From Micromonospora sp. MH99 (lineage in GTDB: Bacteria; Actinomycetota; Actinomycetes; Mycobacteriales; Micromonosporaceae), in contig NZ_MUZA01000002.1 in the NCBI RefSeq assembly GCF_021442385.1, positions 151,525 to 215,524 on the forward strand: a DNA stretch of 64,000 nt, written 5' to 3'. The notes beneath the pieces were generated by a model. That model had not been told where the DNA came from. It did no database searches and was given only the letters and a program-made list of their open reading frames with translations. Positions 36,741 through 45,472 of the stretch are shown in pieces (positions within the stretch are counted from its first letter, which is position 1; each line of letters begins with the position of its first letter). The position numbers were made by a program, and so were the translations under genes.

Positions 36741-37811
36741 ATGGTGCCCGCCGAGCGGGGCCGGGCGGCGGAACCGGTCTACCGCCCCATCCTCGCCAGC
36801 CGCCGACGCGGCGAGCTGGAAGCGTTGAACCACCTCGACCCCGCGGTCGCCCCGCTGCTCGCCCCGATCCTTGAGGTCAGCACCGTCGACCGCGCCACCA
36901 GGGACGCCCTGCGCCGCCTGCCGTCCGGCCTGCTGCCGGCCGTCGACGTCGCCGCCCTGCCCGACTCGGCCGACACCGAGCTGGCCCGGTGGGGCGTACC
37001 GCTGATGCCGGTCATCGGGCTCGCGGAGAGTGACCGGCGGCTGGTCGCGCACGGCACGGCGGCCCGGGCGTACGCGCGGCGGGCGCTGGTCCGGCTGCGC
37101 GCCGCGCACGACCGGGCGGGCCCGGACGCGGACACGACCGCCGTCGAGCGGATCTGGCGGCTCACCGGCCTCGTTCCGGAGGAGTGCGACCTGCTGGTGG
37201 ACGCGGGCGACGTCTGCTGCCCGGCGGACGTGCGGGTGGCCGAGCCGCGGGTACGCCGGCTGCTGGACTGGGCCCGGCGGCACGCCTGGCGTTCGGCGAC
37301 GGTGGCGGCCGGCGGTATGCCGCCGACGTTGTCCCGGCTGCCCACCGACGAGCCGGTCCGGCTGGAGCGGTGGGACTGGCAGCTCTGGCAGCGGCTGGCC
37401 GACGTCGGGGTGGACTACGGCGACTACGGGGTCGGTCCGGCGCTGTCCGACTCCGGCGATCCGGGCGACCGGACGCCCACCGTGCGGTACACCGCCGACG
37501 ACGCCTGGTGGGTCTACCGCTGGTCGCGGCGCGGCGGCCGGGGGGACGACCGCTTCGCCGACCTGTGCCGCACGCTGGTGGCGGCACCGCACTGGTCGAG
37601 CGCCGGAGCGGCGTTCTCCTGGGGCGACCACGAGCTGCTGCGCCGCGCCCGTCGGGGCGCCGGCGCCGGGTCGGTCGCCAACTGGACGGCGTGGAGCACG
37701 TCGCACCACCTGGCGCACGTGCTCGCCACGTTGGCGCGACCGGACGACAGCACCGATCCCGGGTGGAACCCCCGGCCGGGCCCGCCGCAGCGCGGGCGAC
37801 CGCTGCGGTGA
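36741..37811 (+). CDS. Beta-family protein (PF14350-like), unknown function
   Basis: A 356-residue protein resembling the family named after the phage T4 beta protein. The N-terminus 'YRPILASRRRGELEALNHL' and 'LLAPILEV' and the C-terminal 'VGVDYGDYGVGPAL' and 'PTVRYTADDAWWVYRW' are the recognisable blocks. No signal peptide or membrane span. The biochemical role is not known; members often occur in accessory or defence-associated DNA, but here it stands alone between a sulfotransferase and a HesB-like gene. Assignment by motif memory, moderate certainty. Confidence 0.7.
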   Translation: MVPAERGRAAEPVYRPILASRRRGELEALNHLDPAVAPLLAPILEVSTVDRATRDALRRLPSGLLPAVDVAALPDSADTELARWGVPLMPVIGLAESDRRLVAHGTAARAYARRALVRLRAAHDRAGPDADTTAVERIWRLTGLVPEECDLLVDAGDVCCPADVRVAEPRVRRLLDWARRHAWRSATVAAGGMPPTLSRLPTDEPVRLERWDWQLWQRLADVGVDYGDYGVGPALSDSGDPGDRTPTVRYTADDAWWVYRWSRRGGRGDDRFADLCRTLVAAPHWSSAGAAFSWGDHELLRRARRGAGAGSVANWTAWSTSHHLAHVLATLARPDDSTDPGWNPRPGPPQRGRPLR

Positions 37812-37851
37812 GGTGCCGCCGGGAACGTGCCTGGACTGCCTGGTCCGGGTG

Positions 37852-38133
37852 CTACTGCTGCTCGGTGAAACCGAACTGGATGATGCCCTCGTCGTCGACT
37901 GTGGCGTCCACCGAGGCGTCGCCGAGCAGCTCGGCGGCGTCCGGGTCGAGGAAGATCCGGGCACCCTGGTTGTCGACGACGTGGTCGCCCTGCTCCGGCT
38001 CGGGCACCAGCTCCACGGTGAGCGATCCGGCGTCGGCGTCGGCGGCGATCCGCACACCGCCGTCCTCGGCCACGTCCTGCTGGTTGGCGAGGTCACGGAT
38101 GACGAGCACGGCATTGTCGGTCATGGTGAGCAT
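37852..38133 (-). CDS. HesB/IscA-fold protein lacking cysteines
   Basis: A 93-residue acidic protein with the A-type iron-sulfur carrier fold ('LVIRDLANQQDVAEDGGVRIAAD', 'RIFLDPDAAELLGDASVDATVDDEGIIQFGF'). True HesB/IscA proteins bind iron-sulfur clusters through three cysteines; this one has none, so it cannot act as a cluster carrier. Such proteins are common in actinomycetes with no assigned role. The ATG at 38133 has GAGGAG 8 nt upstream and is preferred over 38124. Convergent with the beta-family gene. Confidence 0.75.
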   Translation of the reverse strand: MLTMTDNAVLVIRDLANQQDVAEDGGVRIAADADAGSLTVELVPEPEQGDHVVDNQGARIFLDPDAAELLGDASVDATVDDEGIIQFGFTEQQ

Positions 38134-38323
38134 TTGCGGAACTCCTCGTGGATTCTCGGCTCGCGGTCGGTTGTCGCGCAGACCGGACAGGTGGCCCGCG
38201 TACGAGCACGCGTGGGAGGCGACGGGAGGGACGGTCATCGCCGTCGCGTCGAATCGGGGCAGCTGAGGGCCCCTTCCCTGCCCACGGTGCCCGCTGCCGA
38301 CCGATCCGTCAAATAGAGCCGGA

Positions 38324-39397
38324 TCAGTCGAGCACGGGGGTGGGGGCGAGCAACGAGCGAATCTCGGCGACCGCCGCGCGGCCCGCCCGGTTGGCGCCGA
38401 TGGTGCTCGCCGAGGGGCCGTAGCCGATCAGGTGGACCCGTTCGTCGGCGACCACGCGGGTGCCGTCCATGACGATTCCACCGCCCGCCGCGCGCAGACC
38501 GAGAGGCGCCAGGTGGTCGAGCGCGGCGCGGAAACCGGTGCACCACAGGATGATGTCGGCGGGGACGAACCGCCCGTCGGTCCAGGCCACCCCGTCGGGT
38601 GTGATGCGGTCGAAGACGGGTAGCCGATCGAGCACGCCACGCTCGCGCAGCCGACGGATCTCGGGTGTGACAGGCAGTCCGGTCACACCCACGACGCTGC
38701 CCGGCGGGCGTCCGGCCCGTACCGCCGCGTCCACCCGAGCCACGGCGGCCCGGCCCAGCTCCGGGCCGAACTCGCCGTCGCTGAACTCCGGTGGCCGGCG
38801 GGTCACCCAGGTGGTGCTGGCCGCGACGGTCGAGACCTCCGCGAGGAGTTGCACGGCGGAGGTGCCGCCTCCGACCACCACCACCCGACGGCCGGCGAAC
38901 TCGGCCGGCCCCTGGTAGTCGGCGGTGTGCAGCTGTCGCCCCTGGAACGACGAACGACCCGGGTAGTACGGCCAGAAGGGCCTGGTCCACGTGCCGGTCG
39001 CGTTGATCAGGGCCCGCGCGGTCCACCTGCCGTGGTCGGCGTCGACGTCGAGGCGGCCGTCCGGGCGCGGGCGTACGGCACGGACCCGCACCGGCCGGCG
39101 GACCGGCAGGTCGAAGGCGCGCTCGTACGCGGCGAAGTAGGCGCTTACCGCTTCGGCGGCCGGACGCTGCGGGTCGGCGGGCGGGAAGGGCATCCCGGGC
39201 AGGTCGTGGAAGCCGTGCACACGCTCCAGGCGCAGGGTGGGCCAGCGGTGCCGCCAGGCCCCACCCGGGCCGTCGTCACCGTCGAGGACGACGAAGCCGT
39301 CGCCGGGAGCGAACCCGGTGCGGCGCAGGTGGTACGCCGCGATCAGGCCCGCCTGGCCGGCACCGATGACCACGACGTCGACGGAGTGGGTGTTCAC
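38324..39397 (-). CDS. Flavin-containing monooxygenase-like oxidoreductase
   Basis: A 357-residue FAD/NAD(P)H flavoprotein. The first Rossmann motif is 'VVVIGAGQAGLIAAYHLRRTG', the second 'RRVVVVGGGTSAVQLLAEV'; 'ALINATGTWTRPFWPYYPG' and 'DIILWCTGFRAALDHL' match the FMO/YpdA-type linker motifs. It may oxidise a sulfur or nitrogen centre or reduce a low-molecular-weight disulfide; the family does not decide. The GTG at 39397 gives the correct N-terminus but has no Shine-Dalgarno; a palindrome CGTTG-TG-CAACG at 39399-39410 abuts it. Confidence 0.86.
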   Translation of the reverse strand: MNTHSVDVVVIGAGQAGLIAAYHLRRTGFAPGDGFVVLDGDDGPGGAWRHRWPTLRLERVHGFHDLPGMPFPPADPQRPAAEAVSAYFAAYERAFDLPVRRPVRVRAVRPRPDGRLDVDADHGRWTARALINATGTWTRPFWPYYPGRSSFQGRQLHTADYQGPAEFAGRRVVVVGGGTSAVQLLAEVSTVAASTTWVTRRPPEFSDGEFGPELGRAAVARVDAAVRAGRPPGSVVGVTGLPVTPEIRRLRERGVLDRLPVFDRITPDGVAWTDGRFVPADIILWCTGFRAALDHLAPLGLRAAGGGIVMDGTRVVADERVHLIGYGPSASTIGANRAGRAAVAEIRSLLAPTPVLD

Positions 39398-39398
39398 A

Positions 39399-39410
39399 CG
39401 TTGTGCAACG
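39399..39410. promoter_or_regulatory. Short palindrome CGTTG-TG-CAACG at the monooxygenase start
   Basis: Five-bp perfect arms directly upstream of the GTG at 39397, in the divergent spacer with the aquaporin gene. Could be an operator; short enough to be chance. Confidence 0.25.
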
Positions 39411-39493
39411 CGATGTCCGGCTGCGCTGTGCCCGTCGCGGGTCGTCGCCCTGCTCACAGCGCCGATTCCCCGCCGATTCGCCCGAATTGTCCT

Positions 39494-39499
39494 TACGCT
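39494..39499 (+). promoter_or_regulatory. Leaderless -10 box TACGCT for the aquaporin gene
   Basis: TACGCT ends 6 nt before the ATG at 39506. Confidence 0.5.
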
Positions 39500-39505
39500 G
39501 GGTGA

Positions 39506-40237
39506 ATGGATGACGCCCGTCGCGCCGCTGCCGAATTCCTCGGCACCCTGCTGCTGGTGTTCTTCGGCGTGGGTGCGTCCGTCGCCGCCCGGGTGCAGGG
39601 TGGCGTGGTGGTCGTCGCGCTGGCCTTCGGGTTCGTCATGCTGGCCCTCGTCTACACGATCGGTCCGCTCTCGGGCAGTCACGTCAACCCGGCGGTGACC
39701 CTCGGCGTGCTGCTGTCCGGCAAGATCTCGGCGATCGGCGCGGTGGCCTACTGGATCGCCCAGTTCGCCGGCGCGACAGTGGCCGGCTTCCTGCTCTGGG
39801 CGCTGACCCGCTGGGGTGACGTGGCGGACCAGACCGGAGCGCTCGGCTCGAACGGGTACGGCGCGCACATCAACCGGGGCGGCGCGGCCGTGCTGGAGAT
39901 CGTGCTGACCTTCCTCTTCGTGCTGGTGGTCCTGGTCGTGACCAGTCGTAGCGAGAATCCGGGCACCGCCGGGGTGGCGATCGGGCTGGCCCTGGCGGCG
40001 ACGCAACTGGTCGGCGTGACGCTGACCGGGGCCGCGGTCAACCCGGCCCGCGCCTTCGGTCCGGCCGTCTTCGAGGGCGGCACCGCACTGCGCCAGCTCT
40101 GGGTGTTCGTCGTCTTCCCGCTGCTCGGCGGGGCGCTCGCCGCGCTGGTGGCGCCGCTGGCCATGGGCGCGCAGCGACACTACTGGGGCGGTCACAAAAG
40201 GTCCGTGGGGGGACCGCCGGAACCCGAACGGCAATAA
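39506..40237 (+). CDS. Aquaporin (MIP family channel)
   Basis: A 243-residue six-helix channel passing water or small neutral solutes. Both half-helix NPA motifs are intact: 'SGSHVNPAVT' (61-63) and 'TGAAVNPARA' (179-181), with Arg182 as the selectivity-filter arginine. The N-terminal 'AAEFLGTLLLVFFGVGASV' is the typical first helix. Absence of a glycerol-facilitator type Asp after the second NPA ('NPARA' instead of 'NPARD') favours an AqpZ-like water channel. The C-terminus is short and polar. Confidence 0.93.
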   Translation: MDDARRAAAEFLGTLLLVFFGVGASVAARVQGGVVVVALAFGFVMLALVYTIGPLSGSHVNPAVTLGVLLSGKISAIGAVAYWIAQFAGATVAGFLLWALTRWGDVADQTGALGSNGYGAHINRGGAAVLEIVLTFLFVLVVLVVTSRSENPGTAGVAIGLALAATQLVGVTLTGAAVNPARAFGPAVFEGGTALRQLWVFVVFPLLGGALAALVAPLAMGAQRHYWGGHKRSVGGPPEPERQ

Positions 40238-40288
40238 CCTTCGCCCCAGGCCCTTTCCTGGCGATTACCTTCGTGACAGCATCGGCGC

Positions 40289-41872
40289 ATGCATCGTCGT
40301 CTCTTTCCGCGCGCTGTCGCGCTGCTCGCGCTGGCCGTCACCACGGCCACCGTCGGCGCGTCCGGCGCCACCGCCGAGTCGCCCACTCCCGCGACGACCC
40401 GACTGCGCGCCACCATCGACACGATCCTCGCCGACAGTCGGCTGGCCGGCGCACAGACGTCGGTGGTCGTCGTCGACACCAGCACCGGGCAGACGCTCTA
40501 CGACCGCAACGGCGACCGGCGACTGGTCCCGGCCTCCAACACCAAGTTGCTGACCTCGACCGCCGCCCTGGAACTGCTCGGCCCCGGGCACCACTTCAGC
40601 ACCGACGTCCACACCACCGGCAAGCGCCGCGCCGGGCTGCTCTCCGGCAATCTGTACCTGCGGGGCGGCGGTGATCCGACCATGCTCGCGGCCGACTACG
40701 ACGCCCTGGCCGCGCAGGTCGCCGCCGACGGCGTCCGGGTCGTGACCGGCAACCTGATCGCCGACGACACCCGCTACGACCGCACCCGGCTGGGCCCCGA
40801 CTGGACCTGGGACGACGAGCCCTACTACTACGCCGCGCAGGTCTCCGCGCTGACCGTCGCGCCGGACACCGACTACGACGCGGGCACCGTGATCGTGCAC
40901 GCCGCGCCCGCCGACCGGGCCGGCGCCCGGCCGGTGGTCACCACCACGCCGCCCACCGGCTACGTCCACATCGACAACCGCGCCGAGACGGTCACCGAGG
41001 GCGAGACCTCGATCTCCATCGAACGCGAACACGGCGGCAACACGATAGTGGTGACCGGTCAGATCGCCGTCGGCGACGAGCCCGCCAGCGACTGGGTGAC
41101 CGTCTGGGAGCCCACCGGCTACGCGGCCGACGTCTTCCGGGCGGCGCTGCACCGGCACGGCGTACGGGTCCTCGGCCGGACGGTGCTCGGCCAGGCCACC
41201 CCGGAGACGGCCCACCCGGTGGCCCGACACGACTCGATGAGCCTCGGTGAGCTGATGACGCCGTTCCTCAAGCTCTCCAACAACGGGCACGCCGAGGTCC
41301 TGACCAAGGAGATCGGCCGGGTGCTCTCCGGCGCCGGCACCTGGTCCGCCGGCCTCACCGCGATCAGCGAGTACGTCGCCGACACCGGGATGGACACCGG
41401 GACGCTGCGCCAGCGCGACGGCTCCGGCCTGTCCCGGCGCAACCTGGTGCCGGCCACGGAGTTCGTCGACCTGCTGGCCGCCGTCCGGGCGGAGCCCTGG
41501 TTCCCCACCTGGTACGCGGCGCTGCCCATCGCCGGGCAGCCGGAACGGTTCGTCGGCGGCACGCTGCGCAGCCGCATGGCCGGCACTCCGGCGGCGGGCA
41601 ACGTACACGCCAAGACCGGCAGCCTCACCGGCGTCTCCGGGCTGTCCGGCTACGTCACCAGCGCGGACGGCCACCTGCTGGCGTTCTCCATCCTGCTGAA
41701 CAACTACCTGACGGCGTCGGTCAAGCCACTGGAGGACCAGATCGCCGTGGCGCTGGCCAGCCATCGGAATGACGGCGTGAGCGCGGCACGGGTCGCGCCG
41801 CCCGCGGTGCCGGAGACGCCGCGTACGCCCGAGGGCGTGGAGTGCTCCTGGGTCAAGCCGATCACCTGCTGA
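40289..41872 (+). CDS. dacB: Secreted D-alanyl-D-alanine carboxypeptidase, peptidase S13
   Basis: A 527-residue class C low-molecular-mass penicillin-binding protein. A signal peptide ends near 'GATAES' (residue 29). Active-site motifs are complete: Ser83 and Lys86 in 'PASNTKLL', Ser-Asn-Asn in 'FLKLSNNGHAEV', and Lys-Thr-Gly in 'VHAKTGSLTG'. It removes the terminal D-Ala from peptidoglycan stems outside the membrane, like the Actinomadura R39 enzyme. A TACCTT hexamer lies 17 nt before the ATG. One of two DD-carboxypeptidase types within 8 kb (see M15 at 47834). Confidence 0.95.
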   Translation: MHRRLFPRAVALLALAVTTATVGASGATAESPTPATTRLRATIDTILADSRLAGAQTSVVVVDTSTGQTLYDRNGDRRLVPASNTKLLTSTAALELLGPGHHFSTDVHTTGKRRAGLLSGNLYLRGGGDPTMLAADYDALAAQVAADGVRVVTGNLIADDTRYDRTRLGPDWTWDDEPYYYAAQVSALTVAPDTDYDAGTVIVHAAPADRAGARPVVTTTPPTGYVHIDNRAETVTEGETSISIEREHGGNTIVVTGQIAVGDEPASDWVTVWEPTGYAADVFRAALHRHGVRVLGRTVLGQATPETAHPVARHDSMSLGELMTPFLKLSNNGHAEVLTKEIGRVLSGAGTWSAGLTAISEYVADTGMDTGTLRQRDGSGLSRRNLVPATEFVDLLAAVRAEPWFPTWYAALPIAGQPERFVGGTLRSRMAGTPAAGNVHAKTGSLTGVSGLSGYVTSADGHLLAFSILLNNYLTASVKPLEDQIAVALASHRNDGVSAARVAPPAVPETPRTPEGVECSWVKPITC

Positions 41873-41911
41873 CCCGGGGGGCCGGAAACCGGCGCAGCCC
41901 CGGCGGTGGGG

Positions 41912-42241
41912 TCAGGCCGGGCGGTTCGGTGTGGGGGGCACCGCCGCGGGGTCGCCGCGCTCGATGAGCGCGGCGATCTCGGCGGCCCGCAGGCCACGCA
42001 GCGCCAGCACCCGGGCGCCCCAACGGTGCAGCCGGCACGGGTGTGGGCTGGCGTCGTTGCGACAGACGACCCCGCCGGACCAGCGCCGGGGCGCGTGCAC
42101 CACCACCGCGCGCACCGCGAACTGGGCGTCCTCGCCCGTCACGTACGGCGGCAGAGGAATGTCGCGGAGCACCTCGCCGGGCAGCTCATCGGCGCCAGAG
42201 GAAACGGCGGGACGGACGCGGTGGGCGGTACTGCTGCTCAT
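41912..42241 (-). CDS. Hypothetical protein, CRND/PCRLHRWG family (paralogue 1)
   Basis: A 109-residue soluble protein I do not recognise. Its core 'FAVRAVVVHAPRRWSGGVVCRNDASPHPCRLHRWGARVL' is closely repeated in the gene at 48723, with two invariant cysteines 9 residues apart, then a 'GLxxxxIxALIxxGxP' helix. The Cys-His pattern (C...PCRLH) could bind a metal or form a disulfide. The ATG at 42241 has GGAG 9 nt upstream. No signal peptide. Function unknown; probably a Micromonosporaceae-restricted family. Confidence 0.7.
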   Translation of the reverse strand: MSSSTAHRVRPAVSSGADELPGEVLRDIPLPPYVTGEDAQFAVRAVVVHAPRRWSGGVVCRNDASPHPCRLHRWGARVLALRGLRAAEIAALIERGDPAAVPPTPNRPA

Positions 42242-42340
42242 CTGCGCTTACTCCACAGTGGAAGGTGAGACGGGGACAGCAGAAAGTTACGTCGCCGTCG
42301 ACCGAGCGCGACGGACAAACTGTCCCGCCACCTCGAAGGC

Positions 42341-43309
42341 TCAGCGCAGCGCGACGGCCTGGAGGCCGACGTTGCCGCAGTGCTCGGTGAAGACCTTCTC
42401 GACGGTCCAGGTCAGCACCAACCGGGCGTTCTTCGGCAGCTCGAACCGGATGGTGAACTGGGCGCTCTGACTGGTGTACGGATCCTCCAGGCGTACGGTG
42501 CGGACCGGCCCACCGGTGGACAGGCGGGCGTCCAACCGACCCCGTGCCATCCAGATCCCGGCGTAGAGCTGCACGGTGCGCGGCGCCCCGCTGCCGGCGA
42601 CCGTCAGGGTGAACCCGTTGCCCACGCCACAGGTGTAGACGCCGTCGGAACTGCCACGGTCCCACCGCTCGGGTGCGCCGTCGGACCAGCGGACGACCTC
42701 CTGGTTGCCGTCCCAGCCGACCCGGGCGCCCTTCCCACCACCGTCGACGATCTCCCCGGAGCCGGAGCGCTTGCGCACTGTCGACTTGCCGCCGCGCAGC
42801 CCCCAGTGCATCCAGTCGCGGGTGCCCACGGCGGTGAGGTCGACCTCGGCGGGGACCTCGGCGCGGCTCACCGACAGCAGCGACGCCTCCGGTTTCTTCG
42901 GCGGCGGAGCGGGCGCGCTCGTCGACGGCGGCGGCGGCTCGGGCGAGGGTGGACGCTCCCGGGGGCGCAGCCCGGGCAGCGCCGGCCCGGCATCGGTGGC
43001 ACGCCCGTCGGCGGCCGGAAGGGCTGTCGGTCGGGTGGCTCCGGCGGGCACGCCCCCCGAGCCGCCGACCGGACCTTCGCCCGGCTCCGGGCCGGACCGG
43101 GTGCCGAGGTACGCGACGAGCATCGCGAGGCAGACGACCGCTCCAAGCCCTTCCAGCGCCCAGCGCCGCCGCTGTCGGGCACGGGCGAGCCGGCGCAGCG
43201 TCCGGTGGCTCAGCCCGAGGGCGAGGCTCCGCGGGCGGTGCGACGGCGGTCGGCCGGTCGACTCGTCCCCGGCCCGCGAATCCGCCCGCGTACGGTCCTC
43301 GTCCGCCAC
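42341..43309 (-). CDS. Membrane-anchored protein with Pro-rich stalk and extracellular beta-sandwich
   Basis: A 322-residue protein of unknown function. A cytoplasmic Arg-rich N-terminus is followed by one transmembrane helix ('WALEGLGAVVCLAMLVAYLG'), a Pro/Ser-rich stalk ('RPPSPEPPPPSTSAPAPPP') and an extracellular all-beta domain ('GTRDWMHWGLRGGKSTVRK', 'SAQFTIRFELPKNARLVLTWTV') resembling a carbohydrate-binding jelly roll. The GTG at 43309 is chosen because GGAGG lies 5 nt ahead; a GTG at 43381 is in frame but has no such site. A sugar- or wall-sensing role is conceivable from architecture only. Confidence 0.72.
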   Translation of the reverse strand: MADEDRTRADSRAGDESTGRPPSHRPRSLALGLSHRTLRRLARARQRRRWALEGLGAVVCLAMLVAYLGTRSGPEPGEGPVGGSGGVPAGATRPTALPAADGRATDAGPALPGLRPRERPPSPEPPPPSTSAPAPPPKKPEASLLSVSRAEVPAEVDLTAVGTRDWMHWGLRGGKSTVRKRSGSGEIVDGGGKGARVGWDGNQEVVRWSDGAPERWDRGSSDGVYTCGVGNGFTLTVAGSGAPRTVQLYAGIWMARGRLDARLSTGGPVRTVRLEDPYTSQSAQFTIRFELPKNARLVLTWTVEKVFTEHCGNVGLQAVALR

Positions 43310-43498
43310 CGACCCCTCCAGTCCGCCGCCCGGCCACCACCGCACGCGACGGGATCGACCGTCCACTGTGGGTCGCTTCACGTTTGCACAGGCGTGGACG
43401 ACACGCTAAATCGGGACAGGCTGGCGTGTCCAGTCCGGATCGGGACGGTATGGGACAGCCGGCGATCCCGCGGTCGATCGACCGGGAGCTACCCCGGG

Positions 43499-44092
43499 TC
43501 AGCCGATCCGGAAGCCGAGCGCCTGCGCGATGACGAGGGCCTGCTCGGCGTCCACGATGGCACCGGCCCGTTCGACGGACGTCGGATCCAGCGCCGTGAG
43601 GTCGCTGCGCCGCAGGTCGGCGCCGCCGAGACGGCAGTTGTGCAGCTGCGCCCCGGAGAGGTCGACCCCGGTCACCGTGGCACCGGTCAGGTTGGCCCCG
43701 GTGAGGTCGGCCTCGCGCATCCGTACGCCGCTCAGCCAGGCGGCGCGCAGGTCCGCCCCGGGCAGCGCGACGAACGACCAGTCGCCGCCGTCGACCCGCA
43801 ACGGACGAAGCTCGCACTGGACGAAGCTGCTCCCGACCAGCTTGCAGCCGGTGAACTCGGCCTCGAAGAAGTTGCAGCGCCGAAAGACGCAGCGGGTGAA
43901 CGCCGAGTCGAGATGTCGGGAAGCGTTGAACTGCACGTTGCCGAAGGTGCAGCCGGTGAAGACCGCTCCACGGGTGACCGCCTCGGTCAGGTCCACGTCG
44001 AAGAACTCGCACGCCACGAACTGGCGGTCGGTCAGCTCCTCGGCGTACCAGTCCTCGTGGCGGAAGGTCTTGTCCTCGGTCAACTCCGGCAT
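43499..44092 (-). CDS. Pentapeptide-repeat protein
   Basis: A 197-residue protein with A(D/N)LxX-type repeats, clearest in 'ADLRAAWLSGVRMREADLTGANLTGATVTGVDLSGAQL'. Such proteins fold as a right-handed quadrilateral beta-helix; some (MfpA, Qnr) mimic DNA and protect gyrase from quinolones, but most have no known role. This one lacks the obvious continuous length of MfpA's helix at its N-terminus, which carries 'EDWYAEELTDRQFVACEFFD'. The ATG at 44092 has TAGCCT 6 nt upstream. Confidence 0.88.
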   Translation of the reverse strand: MPELTEDKTFRHEDWYAEELTDRQFVACEFFDVDLTEAVTRGAVFTGCTFGNVQFNASRHLDSAFTRCVFRRCNFFEAEFTGCKLVGSSFVQCELRPLRVDGGDWSFVALPGADLRAAWLSGVRMREADLTGANLTGATVTGVDLSGAQLHNCRLGGADLRRSDLTALDPTSVERAGAIVDAEQALVIAQALGFRIG

Positions 44093-44098
44093 CCGGCC

Positions 44099-44104
44099 AG
44101 GCTA
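44099..44104 (-). promoter_or_regulatory. Leaderless -10 box TAGCCT for the pentapeptide-repeat gene
   Basis: TAGCCT on the minus strand ends 6 nt before the ATG at 44092. Confidence 0.5.
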
Positions 44105-44173
44105 GTGCCGCCCACCGACGCCCCGGAACGGCCCGGTGGGGGCAGCCCCTTCCGGTGGCGGAGTACCGGCGAG

Positions 44174-44179
44174 TAGGTT
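44174..44179 (+). promoter_or_regulatory. Leaderless -10 box TAGGTT for the serine hydrolase gene
   Basis: TAGGTT ends 7 nt before the GTG at 44187, back to back with the pentapeptide promoter. Confidence 0.5.
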
Positions 44180-44186
44180 CGGCGAC

Positions 44187-45419
44187 GTGAGTGTGGCGCG
44201 GAGCAAGGACCCCGATCAGATCGGCTTCGACCCGGCGCGGCTGTCGCGGATCGACGAGCACTTCGGCGGGTACGTCGACGACGGCCGGTTGGCGGGCTGG
44301 CAGGTGGTGGTCACCCGGCGCGGCGAGGTGGCGCACTCCTCGACGTACGGCCTGCGGGATCGCGAGTCGGGCGCCCCGGTCGAAGCGGACACGCTCTGGC
44401 GGATCTACTCGATGACCAAGCCCGTCACCTCGGTCGCGGCCATGATGCTGTGGGAGGAGGGCCGCTTCGAGCTGACCGACGAGATCAGCCGCTGGCTGCC
44501 CGAGTTCGCCGACGTGCGGGTCTACTCGAAGGGCTCGGCCCTCAAGCCGTACACCGTGCCGGCGACCGAGCCGATCCGGGTCTGGCACCTGCTCACCCAC
44601 ACCGCCGGCCTGACGTACGGCTTCATGCAGACCTCGGTGGTCGACGGGATCTACCGGGCGGCCGGCTACGACCTGTACCCGCCGGCGGACGTCGACCTGG
44701 CAGGCGCCTGCGCGGCCTTCGGCGAGCTGCCCCTGCTCTTTGAGCCCGGCACGGCCTGGGGCTACTCGGTCGCCACGGACGTGCTCGGCCGGCTGGTCGA
44801 GGTCGTCTCCGGGCAGAGCCTGGACGCCTTCTTCGCCGACCGGATCTTCGGCCCGCTGGGGATGACCGACACCCGCTGGTGGGTGGAGGGCGACGAGGCC
44901 GAGCGGCTGGCCGCGCTCTACGCACCGGATCCGCGGAGCGGGCGGGCGGTCCGCTACGACCGGCTCGGCACGCTCGCGCACCACAAGCCGGGCCTGCTCT
45001 CCGGCGGCGGTGGCCTGATCTCCAGCGCCGCCGACTACCACCGGTTCACGCAGATGCTGCTGCGCGGCGGGGAGCTTGGCGGCGTACGCCTGCTCGGGCC
45101 GCGCACGGTGCGTTTCATGACCCGTAACCATCTACCCGGCGGGCAGGATCTGGGCACCCTGTCCACCGGCGGCTTCGCCGAGACCACCCTCGACGGGATC
45201 GGCTTCGGCCTCGGCTTCGCGGTGGTCGAGGACCCGGTCCCGAGCCGGGTGCCGAGCAGCGTCGGCGAGTACTACTGGGGTGGGGTCGCCAGCACGGCGT
45301 TCTGGGTCGACCCGGCCGAGGAGATCACCGCGCTGCTGTTCACCCAGCTCATGCCGTCGAGCACGTACCCGCTGCGCTCCCAGCTGCGCCAGCTCGTCTA
45401 CGCCGCTCTCGTCGACTGA
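44187..45419 (+). CDS. Beta-lactamase-family serine hydrolase (esterase EstB-like)
   Basis: A 410-residue class C beta-lactamase fold protein without signal peptide. The S-x-x-K nucleophile motif is 'IYSMTKPVTS', the Tyr motif 'WGYSVATDVLGRL', and a C-terminal 'YYWGGVASTAFWVDP' replaces the KTG box, as in family VIII carboxylesterases such as EstB. It is therefore more likely an esterase or peptidase than a true beta-lactamase. The GTG at 44187 is chosen from the TAGGTT box 7 nt upstream. Followed after 53 bp by an SDR-like gene with its own -10 box. Confidence 0.88.
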   Translation: MSVARSKDPDQIGFDPARLSRIDEHFGGYVDDGRLAGWQVVVTRRGEVAHSSTYGLRDRESGAPVEADTLWRIYSMTKPVTSVAAMMLWEEGRFELTDEISRWLPEFADVRVYSKGSALKPYTVPATEPIRVWHLLTHTAGLTYGFMQTSVVDGIYRAAGYDLYPPADVDLAGACAAFGELPLLFEPGTAWGYSVATDVLGRLVEVVSGQSLDAFFADRIFGPLGMTDTRWWVEGDEAERLAALYAPDPRSGRAVRYDRLGTLAHHKPGLLSGGGGLISSAADYHRFTQMLLRGGELGGVRLLGPRTVRFMTRNHLPGGQDLGTLSTGGFAETTLDGIGFGLGFAVVEDPVPSRVPSSVGEYYWGGVASTAFWVDPAEEITALLFTQLMPSSTYPLRSQLRQLVYAALVD

Positions 45420-45460
45420 CCGGGATCGGCGTTCCGCCGACGGGCGGGCGGCCCGGTCCC

Positions 45461-45466
45461 TAGCCT
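45461..45466 (+). promoter_or_regulatory. Leaderless -10 box TAGCCT for the SDR-like gene
   Basis: TAGCCT ends 6 nt before the GTG at 45473. Confidence 0.5.
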
Positions 45467-45472
45467 GGGCTG

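Noticed and set aside
36741..38133. Beta-family gene as part of a phage-defence island
   Set aside because: Neighbours are a sulfotransferase and a HesB-like gene; no nuclease, methylase, integrase or other defence gene is nearby.
41881..41893. GCCGG-AAA-CCGGC hairpin after dacB
   Set aside because: Only 5 bp; common by chance at this GC content.
43471..43484. Palindrome CGGTCGATCGACCG after the pentapeptide gene
   Set aside because: No loop to form a stable hairpin beyond 5 bp and no regulatory position; GATC-centred palindromes of this size are expected by chance in such DNA.
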